From the NCBI RefSeq assembly GCF_000313135.1, contig NW_004457313.1:1294712-1358711 (forward strand): 64,000 bases of DNA. Direction: 5' to 3'. The position numbers and the translations under genes were made by a program. Below the pieces are notes generated by a model, which was not told the origin of the DNA, searched no databases, and saw nothing but the letters and a program-made list of their open reading frames with translations. Below, one piece after another: positions 32,656 to 43,474 of the stretch. How positions within the stretch are numbered: position 1 is the first letter of the stretch; each line of letters begins with the position of its first letter. This DNA comes from Acanthamoeba castellanii str. Neff. Lineage: Eukaryota > Discosea > Longamoebia > Acanthamoebidae.

Positions 32656-34760
32656 TCACTCACTTCGCTCCGTCGTGAGTGGATCGAAGATGACGATGAC
32701 GACGGTGATGTCGTCCCTGCTTCCGCGTCGCTTGGCCCGCTTGCAGAGCCCGCGGCAGATGTTGTCGAGGAAGTCGGCCGCCGACTGCCGCAGCTCGTTG
32801 AGCTCGCGCTGGCCCTCGCTCTGGCCGCCCGCCTGCGCCTTCTCCCGCTCCTCCTCCTCCTTGAGCCGACGCCACTTGAGTACTTCGGGGCTCACGTGGT
32901 CGACCACCATCTTGTTGTCCATCACGTCCCACAGGCCGTCGGTGGCCAAGACGAGGAAGTCGTCTTCCGGCTCGAGCGTGTGGACGGTCATCTCGGGCAC
33001 GGCGATCACCACGCCCTCCCTGACGCCCTTCAGCTTCTTCATCTCGCTCTCGCTCTTCTTCTTGTTCTTCCCTTTGCTGTTGTTCTTCGCCCTCTTCGTC
33101 GTTGGCGTCGTCGTTCCGCTCTCCGTCGTCTTTTCCTTGCTCACCGTTGCATTGGGCACAACTCTACCAACGCTGCTGCCGTTGCCGTTCGACGTCGTGC
33201 CGTTGCTGTGTCCGGCGTCTCTCTCATCCTTCTTGTCGCCCTCCACCTTCTCCTCCTTCTCCTCCTCCTCTTTTTCGTCCTTCTCTTTCTCCTTCTTCTC
33301 CTCGCTCTGTGGTGAGGTTGAGTCTTCGCTGACAGCTCGAGGGGGCATGGCAGGCGATGCGGTCTCGTCGCTCTCATCGTCGTTGTTGTCGTTGTCATTG
33401 TCGTCGGGCTTCTCGTCTTCGCCCTCGTCGCTTCCATTGCTCTCTTTCTTCCTCTTCCCCTTCTCGTTACTCGTCGCTTCCTCTTCACCTCCTCCTCCTT
33501 CTCCTTCTTCTTTTCTCGCCCCTACGTCTCCTCCCTCCTGTGCCTGCTGCTCTGCTGCTTTCCGCTCGGCCTCCTCGGCGGCCTTGCGCTCCTCCTCCTC
33601 GACCTTCCGCCCTTCGCCGCCCTTGACCGTGCCTCGTCGCATCTTGCGCCCTCGCATCCTCCCCTTCTCCAGAGGGTCGCCGAACGAACGCGACGGAGCC
33701 AACACCCCGAACACTGTTAACACCCACCCACGCCACCAACCACCGACACCACCACCAGCACTGGCGATTAGTTGATCAACGCCTTCTCCATCACCTTCGT
33801 CATCATCAACCGCCATAGCGTGAGGCGTTGGTCAGGAGGAGTGGTACCGCGCCCGCGACGAATCCACCCGCCAGCGGCGATGATGCGCTGCCTCTCGTAG
33901 GACGCGACGGCCTTGAGATCGCGCGTGAGCGGTACGGCCGTGCAGCGGATCTTGTCCTGGGTGAGCGTCTTCAGGAACGAACTGCTGTGCTGTACTCTGT
34001 GGTGTATGTGCGCCGCGCGTCTTCATCAGCGTGGATGCGCGTCTTCATCATCGTCATCGTCATCGGTGGTGGTGGTGTAGTACCGGAGGTTGACGCGCTT
34101 CTTCCTCTCGCGTGTCTCGATCTCTTCGACGCGGCTGGCCTTGGCGAGGGTGAGTCGGCCGATGATGCTGCCCTTGACCTTCTTGCGGCCGATCAGGGCG
34201 CGCGAGTCCCCCAGGTTCGCCACGTAGAGGCGGTCGCCCTGGTGCACCACCGCCACCGCACAGGCGCCGCTGATGTCGTCCCTCCGCTCGTTGATCGCCA
34301 GCACCTCCTCCTCTGTCTTCGCGAAGCCGTGCAGTATCGCCTCCTCCATCCTACCCACACGCCACACCCAGCAAATGAATAAAATATTTTACAAGAATAA
34401 TATTGTTTTATAATATATGAAATTAATAAATAAAACTAATGAAGAGGCAGTGTACAGTGTCGGGCCTGGCTCTGCGTCGCCGTCGGAAGGGAAGAAGAGG
34501 GAGTGATTGGGCGGACTGAAGATGTGCGCGTGGAGGGCCTTGGCGACGTGTGTCACCGCCAGGTCGCCGGCATGGCCGTCATAGACGGCAAAAAAGCCGG
34601 GACTCGCCGACGCCGAAGATGAAGATGAAGATGAAGAAGACAGAGGCGAGGGCGACGAAGTCAACGCCCAGGCCTCGTTGCCACAAAATTGTACGAATCG
34701 ATCCTCGTTCGCGTGCGTGGGTCCTTCCAGCGAGCAGACCCCCACCCCCCGCACCTTCAT
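32656..34760 (-). CDS. PP2C-type Ser/Thr phosphatase with large charged insert
   Basis: Four exons in phase: 34760-34456, 34350-34084, 33981-33848, 33713-32656. The start at 34760 (MKVRGVGVCSLEGPTHANEDR) is the first in-frame ATG. The PP2C motifs run in order: ANEDR, FFAVYDGHAG (metal-binding), YVANLGDSRALI, LTRDLKAVASYERQRIIAAGGW, GVLAPSRSFGD, DDFLVLATDGLWDVMDN, GSRDDITVVIV. The metal-site aspartates are present, so activity is likely. Two insertions interrupt the fold: a poly-Ser loop before DGHAG, and about 170 residues of Glu/Lys-rich sequence between SFGD and the ATDGLWD strand. A second basic insert (KWRRLKEEEEREKAQ) follows. Confidence 0.9.
34381..34440. repeat. AT-rich block inside PP2C intron 1
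   Basis: About 60 bp of nearly pure A/T in otherwise GC-rich surroundings, within the intron 34455-34351. Confidence 0.6.
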
Positions 34761-35074
34761 CTTTTTTGCTCTCTTCTTCTCTTTTCGATTCAGTTCATTC
34801 AACCTTTCTTTCGATTTACTTTTTTTAATTGTTCAGAGTTAAATCCAAGGATTTATCCGGGCATTTCCACTCTTGCTCGAAAAGGCACCACCAGCAGATT
34901 TGGGGTGGAGAGAGAGCCAGCTGGCCCAGCTCACGAAACCAGGCTCTGGTGGCGAAGAGGTGAGACCATAATAGGATCTGACAGAGCCCACAGATCAGCA
35001 TCGTAATCTTTTGACGATTTCGATTGATTGCAGCATTCTAGGGAGGCCTTGGAGAATCCCCTGCGCGCTTTCAG

Positions 35075-38000
35075 ATGGAAAAGACGGTGTTGGAAGTGGA
35101 GCCGGGGGCGGCCACAGATCAGCAGGCACAGCCCCACCAATCACCCCCACCATCTGGGAAGGGCGATGGCCGCAAGTCCCTTCTGGGGGATGCGGAAAAG
35201 CTAAAGGAGCTGCGCTACGTACGCCCCCCCCCAGCCATCAATCTTGTTCCTCGTCGAAGGTGCTAGAAGGAACCCTTCTTGGCTCATCAACGCCGCGCAA
35301 AACAGAACACATCCAAGGTAGAACGACATCTCAAACAGCTTGTAAAATCGGGGGAGGAGCTACAGAAAGCGAGAGAAGGCACGCTCCACTCTGATCCATT
35401 GACTCGGCTTGCTCTGCGCCCTGACACTTGCCGTTCTCTTCATCTCGTTCTCTCGCTCTTTCTTCACAGAGTTGTATGTCAAAGAGCAGCAGTGGGTAAT
35501 GGACATGGTGGACTTTAACCTTCATCACGATGTGCGATGTACGCCTTCCATGCTCTCGTGTGCGGTTGATGGCTGCACAGTCCCTCGGCTCACTGTATGT
35601 CGTGCAGCGGATAAGCACCCAGCGTGTGTGCTGGCAGCAACGTTAAAGGACTTGGCTCGCCAGATGTACTACCTGGTACGCAGCTCCATCACTATCTCTG
35701 TCGCGACCATTGCGAATGGACCTCTAAGCAGACAGAGTTTTATGCTATAGAATAAGGAAGTGCAGGAGGGAGTGATGCAGCCAATGAAACAGTTCCTGCA
35801 AGTGGAGGTGAATGGGTCGGTGGAGATGCAGAAGAAACTCGACATGGCACGGGACCGATATCAAACCGCTTCCACCAAGTTCTCGGGCGTCTCGCACAAG
35901 ACCGACATGACACACTTTACCAAGGTCTGTTCCTCCACCTCACTAGCACAGCTGAACAATGCACTCACCCAAGCACATGCGCAGTGGGAGAACGAGGTCG
36001 CAGAGTCGAAGCAGGAATACGATCTGATCTACTTCAATGGCATGACGAAGATGATGGAGGTCGAGAGGAACAAGATCCATCTCATCCACTCGCTCTTTTA
36101 CCACTTCTATGTCACCTACCAACGCTTCTTCGACACCACGGGCCAGACCTTTGACTCCATCGTACGCACTCTCCGCGCTTCGCCTAACTTATTCATTTCT
36201 GACTTTCTTAAATGGTCAGATGCCCGAGATGCTACTCTGGAAAGAAGCCATCGACGAGGTGCGTTGCGTTTAGCGCGTCCTTATGACGCTTTGCTTTGGC
36301 GCTTACTTCGCGATTGCACCTTCCCAGGGGCGGAAGAGAGCTAGGGAGCAGGCGGCTGAAAATGACGACATCATGATGGACCACGTATCGAAGCTGCAGC
36401 AGGTAGCTACACCCCTCTTCCATTCTGCTGTATACGACGCCGTCCGCTCACAATTCGGATCGCCAGTCGGGTTTCAAATCGCGAGAAGCGCTTGAGCTGA
36501 AGTCGCCACGGGTAAACATGCTGGGCAATCCGGTGGAGCCCGATAGGCAGGGGTACCTCTTCAAGAAGATCCCCAAGAAGGGAAAGGGTTGGAAGTGCTC
36601 CTGGTTCGTCCTCGAGAGGGGGATCCTCATGTACTATAAGAACATCAGGGTGCGCCGCCCAACCTCGTCAGTTCTCCCAACAACCTCGGTTTTCGCTGAT
36701 GTGCGGATTCCTTGGGCGCATACGCAGAGGGAGGTGCCGGATGGAGGCTTGAATCTTCTCCTGTGTACAGTCAAGGAGGTCCCCGAGAAGCATCTTTGCT
36801 TCCAAGTAATCTCCACGGATGACCAATTCAATCTAAGGTAGAGCGTGCAAACCAACACCAATATTGAGATGATGTTGCTGCTAACACGTATCCTCTGGAC
36901 AGAGCAACAAACGAAACAGAATACGCAGAGTGGGTAAGCGCATTGCGTAGTGGCATAGCCTCGCAGCTAGCCGGCGGAGAGGACTCCTCGGATCCGAGAA
37001 GGCTACCCTCGGCAAGCAAGAGCAGTCTAGTACAGGAACTCTGGCCGATCGAAGGCAACAGCAAGTGCGCTGACTGCGGTCAAAAAGGCACGTAGGCCTC
37101 TAGGCTAGAATGGTGACCTGACTGGTCCGCCGGCTAACTGATCTTTTCTGACCTGCAGATCCCTACTGGGCAGTGCTCAACTGGGGCGTGCTGATCTGTG
37201 TCAAGTGCTCCGGCACACATCGAAGTCTGGGCGTGCACATATCCAAAGTCCGGTCGCTCGATTTGGACAAATGGGAGCCGCAGCAACTGGGGGTGCGTTC
37301 TGACCTGGCCGGCTCCCTCCTCCGTTACAATGAGTTGACCCATCGTGTGCAATGTGACCAGTTGATGAAATCGATCGGTAACGCTCTCTCCAATACGTTG
37401 TGGGAAGCCGATGTACCGGAAGAGTGGGCCGCACAGCGACCAGAGCCAGAATCAGATGGGTATGCCTCCGTCGCAAAAGGCCTTATCTCCCGCCAACAAT
37501 AACGCTGACCTCTCGCCCGAGCAGCAAAACTAAGGAACGGTGGATCAAGACCAAGTATGTCGACAAGGCGTTCATTCATCGGGCAAACTTAAGTCCGAAT
37601 GAGTTAGGCCAGGTACCGACCGCCCTCCCACTTCGTTCTTGGCGTTAGCCACGAGGTTACTGTGTCGTTCCAGCTAACAACACGCCCTATCGCGCAGAAC
37701 CTGCGAGATGCGGTGCTGGCGAAGGATTACACTGGCGTTTTGAAGAGCATTCTCCTGGGGGTAGACATCAACTGGGCCGACCCCGAGGATAGCTCGCGCA
37801 CGGCGATTCATGTGCTGCCCTTCTCCGGCGGCACTGCAGCGATGCTGGAGTTCCTCTTGCAGAACGGTGGCGAGGTCAACGCCGAGGACGCCAGGTTTTC
37901 GCCCATCCCAGCACATAACAATCTGTGCCTCCGTAGCCAGCGAGCTAACCCGCTCACCCGACAGCAAACGAACACCGCTACACTACGCCGTTGAGAGTGA

Positions 38001-39889
38001 GCGGCCCGACCTTTGCAAGATCATGCGTTCGCGTGGAGCGTCACTGGCCAAAGTCGACGCAGAAGGTACCCACCGGCCCTTCCCCTAGGTGCAGATCCCA
38101 TTGCTAAATTGCCTTTGCACTCTCCAGGTCGCACACCGTTGGAGTTGGCAGAGAGTTTGAAGCATGAGGGCTGCGCGGCGGTGCTGAAGGACGAAAGGAA
38201 GGAATCGATCGGGGCCGAGCCGCTCACGCCCAAGAACTCGTTCACCGGGATGGGCTCGGCTGCGGCGGCCAGCGGTGCGTCGCCGCCGGAGGACATATCC
38301 AAGGCCCTGCGCGGCAGCCTCAACTTGCTCAGTAGCGGATTTTCCGGCTCGCCGGGGCCATCGCGGAGGGAAGTCAAGGAGAGGGACCGATTCCAGCGGA
38401 CCACCACACCGCCGGGCAAGCTCAACAAACCGCGGCTCATCACCATGATCAAGGACCAGGTACCGCGCCCTCTCCCTTGCCCCCTCCCCTCAAAGCCGTT
38501 GGTGCTGAGACTGAGGATGTGTGAAACACGCAGGTGATTGGTAGAAAGAAGGCATTCACGATCAGCGAGCCGCGGCTGGGCGCCTTGCCCAAGGACCGAG
38601 ACGAGCTGGGCTCCCCATCGGGCGGCGTGGCGACGTCGCCTGTCCGCCGATTGAAGGGTTCGTTCGAGGGCGTGGACGACTACGCCCTCGAGGAGGACGA
38701 CTCGGCCGCATCGGCTTCTGATTCCGAAAACGAGTCCAGCAGCGCCGGCGAGAGGTCGACCCGCCCGCCGTCGCACACGATCGCCGCAACGACTCGAAGG
38801 AGCGATGGCCTTCCGCCGGCCCTGCGGAACAGTTCGGATGGCGCCAGCTCGGACGGAGAGACGCCATCGATCAATGGCAACGAACAGCGGAAGGCCCGAC
38901 ACACCGACGCACCACTGGTGAAGGGAGTGATCCCTCGCGCGCGGCGGCGCAAGTCCACCGACCTCACGCCCATCGTGCTGGGGCAAGCCCGCGAGCGCAA
39001 GGACAGCAGAGCGTCGCCAGGTGGTGAACCGACACCACCAGGCACTACCGCCACCAGCGGCAGCAGCACCAGCAGCAGTCACAACAACAACAACAGCGCC
39101 AGCGGTGCGACCAAGGAGAAGGAGGTGGACAACACGAAACGGGATCAGGTCAGAAACATTACTTCGAGCGCGGCCTACGCCACGCCGCCGAAGAGGAACA
39201 ACTCGACCGAGTGGGTCAAGTCGCCCAGCCGGGCCACGGCGAGCGAGCGGGGCTTGTCATCGTACTCCTCTGCCGGCACCACGATGTCGTCATCGCCCCC
39301 GACATCCTCTCCGCTCTCCACCTCCAGCGGTACGCTCTCGTCTACGGCCACGATCTCGTCGTCCCTGCACGTCTCCACCCCCGATTCCCGTCGGCGACGA
39401 AAGAGCGACGCGACGAGCATGGGCGGGACCATGCGCGAGACAACGCGCAAGAAGGGCAAGAAGAAGCAGGTGCAGCTGCAACCAGACGAGCTCCAGCTCC
39501 AGCCCGAGCCGCCTTTGCCTTTGCATTCACCTTCACCTTCGCCCTCACCATCGCCGTCGGCCTCAGCCTCGGCCTCACCCAGCGGCGGGGCGTTGCCGCA
39601 GCTGTCTGTCGACCCACCGCCCAAGGAGGGTTCCAGCGGCGGCAAGACCGTGGGCAAGAAGCTGCGCTCGCTGCGACACTCGTTCGGGCGGCGCGATCAG
39701 CAGCAGGAGCTGCAGAAGGAGACGGCCACGTGGAGCTCGGCCACCAACCTCTCGCCCTCCGCCTGGGAGAGCGGCTCCGGCCAGATCGCCACCAGGAGCG
39801 GCGAGCCTGCCCTCGGTCGCAGCGGCAGCGACATCCAGCGCAGCAGCAGCAAGAGGGATCGGCCCAGTCTTGGCGAGTGGGAGCTATGA
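35075..39889 (+). CDS. BAR-PH-ArfGAP-ankyrin protein, copy B
   Basis: Exons derived in phase: 35075-35218, 35318-35378, 35470-35538, ~35638-35675, 35751-35924, 35952-36161, 36220-36258, 36328-36402, 36467-36649, 36728-36837, 36903-37087, 37159-37292, 37362-37459, 37525-37612, 37698-37894, 37965-38065, 38128-38459, 38534-39889. Same architecture as the 21442 gene: BAR-like helices, PH (RQGYLFKKIPKKGKGWKCSWFVLERG), ArfGAP finger CADC-x16-CVKC with HRSLG, ankyrin repeats (SRTAIHVLPFSGGTAAMLEFLL, RTPLHYAVESERPDLCKIMR) and a long Ser-rich tail with basic clusters. Introns 35379-35469 and 37088-37158 start with GC. The first is inferred from phase; the second is forced by the unbroken zinc-finger reading CGQK-DPYW. 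Fine detail of exon 4 is uncertain. Confidence 0.9.
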
Positions 39890-40002
39890 TGAGGTGTTGG
39901 CGAGTTGGGACGCTGCGTGAAAGAAAATTGACAGTTTTTTTTTGATTCAGTCTCAGTGCCACTGAACGGCAACGTTGCGCTACTACACTACATGCCTGGT
40001 GC

Positions 40003-41580
40003 CTACTCGTCAGACGCGGGTTTGGCGGCCTCCTTCTCCTTGGCCTTGCGGTCGGGGTCGCTCTCCTCCTGCTGCTCCTCTCCCTCCTTGGCCTGCTTCT
40101 CCCGCTCTTCCTCTTCGCCTTTCTTCAGCCACGCGATGTACTCGTCCGCGTCAAACACAAAATCGCTGTCGCCCGCGTACACGGCCGGCAGATCTTTCAG
40201 GTCGATGTACTCCTGTGTGTGTGTCGCCGTGTCGTCGAAACAATCAGAACGATCTTTTGACAAAGGGCGGGAAAGGGCGGGAGGCCCGCGCACCTCCAAA
40301 ACCTTTCGCTTGTCCTTGTCGCTGCCGCTCACAAAGACGACCTTCTTGAGCGTCTTGGCGTCGACGAACGGCGAGATGACCTTCCAGAAGGCCCGGAAGA
40401 GGAACGGCGCGTCCACCAGGATGAGCACGCCCAGCCGCTCGGGGTAGTGGTTCTGTAGCATCAACACCGTCATCATCGTCATCATCAACAAAGCCCGAGT
40501 TCAGGCCTGATCGACACTGTGGCTGCACGTACCTGCAGTGTGCTGAGCAGCTCGCGCGCGAATCCGGCCTCGCCGTTGTACTTGAAGTTGTAGTTCTTGC
40601 AGTTCACGCACCACACCATCTTCTCCACTCCTCGCTCCTTCTCCATACGCTGCGAGTAGTAAGATTGGTGTCAGTGCGCGTGTCCCTGAGGAGTGAAAAC
40701 CCGGGTGGTGTGCGCAGGCACCTTGATGGTCTGTTCGAGCGTGAAGATCATGAACTGCAGCTTTTCGAGGCGGGTGTGCGGGTCGGGCTTGTCGGCGACC
40801 TTGAGGTAGACCATGGGCCGTCGGAACTTGTCGTAGCCGTGGTGGTACTGTGTATCGTTCCTCAGGAGTCAGCCGAGCGCTGCAACACACAAGGCTGCGT
40901 TGAAGGGGGATGGGCCACGTCGTACCATGCCGCCAATGCGGATCGAGGAAGCGATCATGTCGGTGGTGATCTCGTCCGGCTTGAAGTCCGCGCGCCACTG
41001 TGCGCAAATGCACCGAAGCGACATTTTTAATTACAAAAAGTACCGAAGAACACGCGGCGAGGTGAGGTGGTGCGTACCTTCATGGTCTCCACGATCATGT
41101 CCCTGGCTGAGTCGAACTTCCAGTCGCGCGCCTTCAGGTACCGATAAAGCGTGTAATCTGGTGGTGGTGAAGCGGCCAAAAGGTCAGCAGACAGAAAGAA
41201 CGAAAGCGAAAGCGAAAGAAGAGAGGGAGCTCGTGCAAGGGGAGGACGCGTACCGTCAAGAAACTCTCGCTCCTTCTTTGTCCATTCACCCGCTTCCTAA
41301 TGTCACAAAGAAGATGAGCCGGCTGAGATGAATGAAATGAGATGTGAATTTGCAATTCGTGCCTGAACAATCTGCCGGAATTCGGCAAGTTTGGCCTTGG
41401 CATCCTCGTCCAGCTGCGCTAGTGTGGGAGCATCCACACCCAACACATTGATCTGCGGGATTTCTGAAACCCACTGAGTGAATCGGACCTGCAATAATTT
41501 GCTAGCAAAAAAGATAGCAAAATGAGAGAAGATGGCCACACACCTTGATCGTCTTCCATTCTATCTGACCAAGCACCAAC
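40003..41580 (-). CDS. Sec14-like CRAL-TRIO lipid-transfer protein, copy B (5' exon not located)
   Basis: Exons include 40212-40003 and 40452-40294, with others near 40649-40533, 40860-40720, 41000-40925, 41140-41080 and 41580-41360. In order from the N-terminus: TQWVSEIPQINVLGVDAPTLAQ, YTLYRYLKARDWKFDSARDMIVETMK, WRADFKPDEITTDMI, YDKFRRPMVYLKVADKPD, FMIFTLEQTIK, EKMVWCVNCKNYNFKYNG, NHYPERLGVLILVDAPFLFRAFWKVISPFVD, and an acidic/Lys tail. This matches copy A element for element. The most 5' exon found begins after an acceptor at 41581 (reading LVLGQIEWKTIK), so the start codon lies further upstream, within the region shared with the divergent membrane-protein gene. Confidence 0.82.
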
Positions 41581-41844
41581 TGCGTGCGACGAGTTGCAAG
41601 TCAATATTTGTTTTTTCAATTTTATTTTAATTTGTGTTTCTGTTTCGTTTTTGTTTGGTTGGTGGTTCCGACTTTTCTCGCCAATGGCAACAATAAGAGG
41701 CCAAAAGAAAAAATGAATTTCCTTTGTTTTCGGGGAGGGCGAACAGCGCACGCCGAAAAGATAGATTCCACGCGTGGCAGTCATCTGTCTGACGTGGGCC
41801 GAGCAACAAAAGGCGAAGGCCGCCTGCATAATTACAAATTACAA

Positions 41845-43194
41845 ATGGAGTTGGAAATCAGAGATTTGCTTGGCTACCATAAACGGGCCGTTTACGCGCT
41901 CCTTCTACTATTCGCTTTCCTCTACGCGTACGTGCCCACCCCCGCACTTCTTGCTCGATCATTGAATGACACATCATGATTGCTCAGGGAGGGTGTCCTG
42001 TTGGGTGCCGTCACCGATCTCGACGTGTGCGCATCCGATCGCTTCACAATTCGATCTCAGCAGGCGACGCTGTGGCACACCCACCGCTCCCTCTCGTCTC
42101 TCGTCTTCACCACTTCTGTGTGGGCTCTTCTCATCTTCCTCGCCGTTCTCGTGACGTGGGGAGAGAGCAAAACGAACAGCTCCGATGTACGTAGTGCCAT
42201 ACCTTGGTCACAGTCGTGCGGCCCACCTGACCACTCTTCTTCCTGTGCAGTTCTACATGCCTCAGATCCAATGGAACTGGAACACGTTCTTTGGTGCCGC
42301 CTTCCTGCTGTTGTGGTACATCCCACTACACCACCTTCTGGCAGGCCCTCGTGCACTCGCTTGCAAGTCTAACACGCGCGTTGTGTGTTCAGGTACGGAA
42401 GCACGTATGCGATGATCACAGTGCTCAAGGTCGTCTTGGGCGACACTTCTTGTGGGGGTGAGAAGAGCAACAGGTACAACGCATCATCGGTCGCCGATGC
42501 CTTTGATTGGCTCAGCAGTTTTAGGACTCATGCCTTTCTCTTACTGCAGTGTGTCCGGCCACTTCAGCTTCTTCTTCTTCTACGGCGTGAGTATGCCCTA
42601 CCTGGCCCTTACTCTCCTGCCCTACGACAACGCTCGCCTGGCCTTCCGCAGCATCCTCAGCCCGAAGTCGACCTTCCACTTCAAGCTGGCGCTCCTCTCG
42701 CTGTGCTACGCCGTCTTCCTCTTCGGTGGACTCTACACTCTGACGCAGACCTGGAGCTGGGGCTATCACTCGATGCGACAGATCATCTACGGCGTCGCCT
42801 TCGGTCTGGCCAGCCACCTTGTCCTGCGCAAGATCTTCAAGCAGGCGGCCTCGTCTTCGTCGGCTCGCACCCTCGCCGTGCCGACCCGCCTTCCGGCCAA
42901 CGCGGACGAGTTCCAGGTCCTCGTGGAGGACTTCTTCCCCCTCTCCTACCTCGCCATCTTCAATGCCGTGTCGGTGTTCCTCGTCATCCTGTTCACCTTG
43001 AGCTTCCCCTTCAACATCTACGAGACCATCGGCTTCTTCGTCCTCTGGCCCTCCATCACCTACGCCTTCCAGTACGAACCTCTACACCGCTCTACCTCTC
43101 TCGTGTCGTTGATGATGAAGTCTCACGTTACGCTTCCTCTACTCGTTCCAGCTTCCTCCACGGCCACTTCAATTCTCACAGCACCGTTGATTAG
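41845..43194 (+). CDS. PAP2-like multipass membrane protein (possible lipid phosphatase)
   Basis: Six exons in phase: 41845-41927, 41988-42186, 42251-42315, 42393-42473, 42550-43071, 43152-43194 (330 aa). About eight hydrophobic segments are visible. Across the exon 4/5 junction the sequence reads NSVSGHFSFFFFY, matching the SGH core of the PAP2 phosphatase family. Downstream WSWGYHSMRQIIYGVAFG matches the third motif, with its nucleophile-activating His, as in dolichyl-diphosphatase-type enzymes. A Lys before the SGH motif (VLKVVLGD) could be motif 1, but the usual RP is not seen. This would place it in ER or Golgi lipid phosphate metabolism. The classical PSGH is VSGH here. Family assignment is moderate. 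Confidence 0.66.
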
Positions 43195-43320
43195 TCAGTT
43201 GTGGCCTTCTTCTCTCTCGCTCTCTTGTGAATACTGCGCTCGACTTGGTACCACCTCTACCTTGATGATGGTGATGCGTACTACTCCTACGCGAATAAAC
43301 AGTTTTGACCCAAAACCGTG

Positions 43321-43361
43321 TGCCACGTCACGCCACGTCAGCCACCAGTTTTGGCGCGGTG
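43321..43361 (+). promoter_or_regulatory. CACGTCA repeats and E2F-like site upstream of the AT-hook gene
   Basis: Two closely spaced CACGTCA elements (CRE/bZIP-like, within 43323-43341) are followed by TTTTGGCGCGG (about 43349-43359), which fits the E2F consensus TTTSSCGC. They lie about 115-150 bp upstream of the ATG at 43475. Confidence 0.45.
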
Positions 43362-43474
43362 CTCGACTGCCGGTAGGCAGGGGCTGACGCCGCCGGCAAA
43401 GGCGGCATTTCGCTTTACTCTTTGGCTACGACACGGAGGCCAGGACAGGTACATCGGCCCAGTGACTACGCCGA

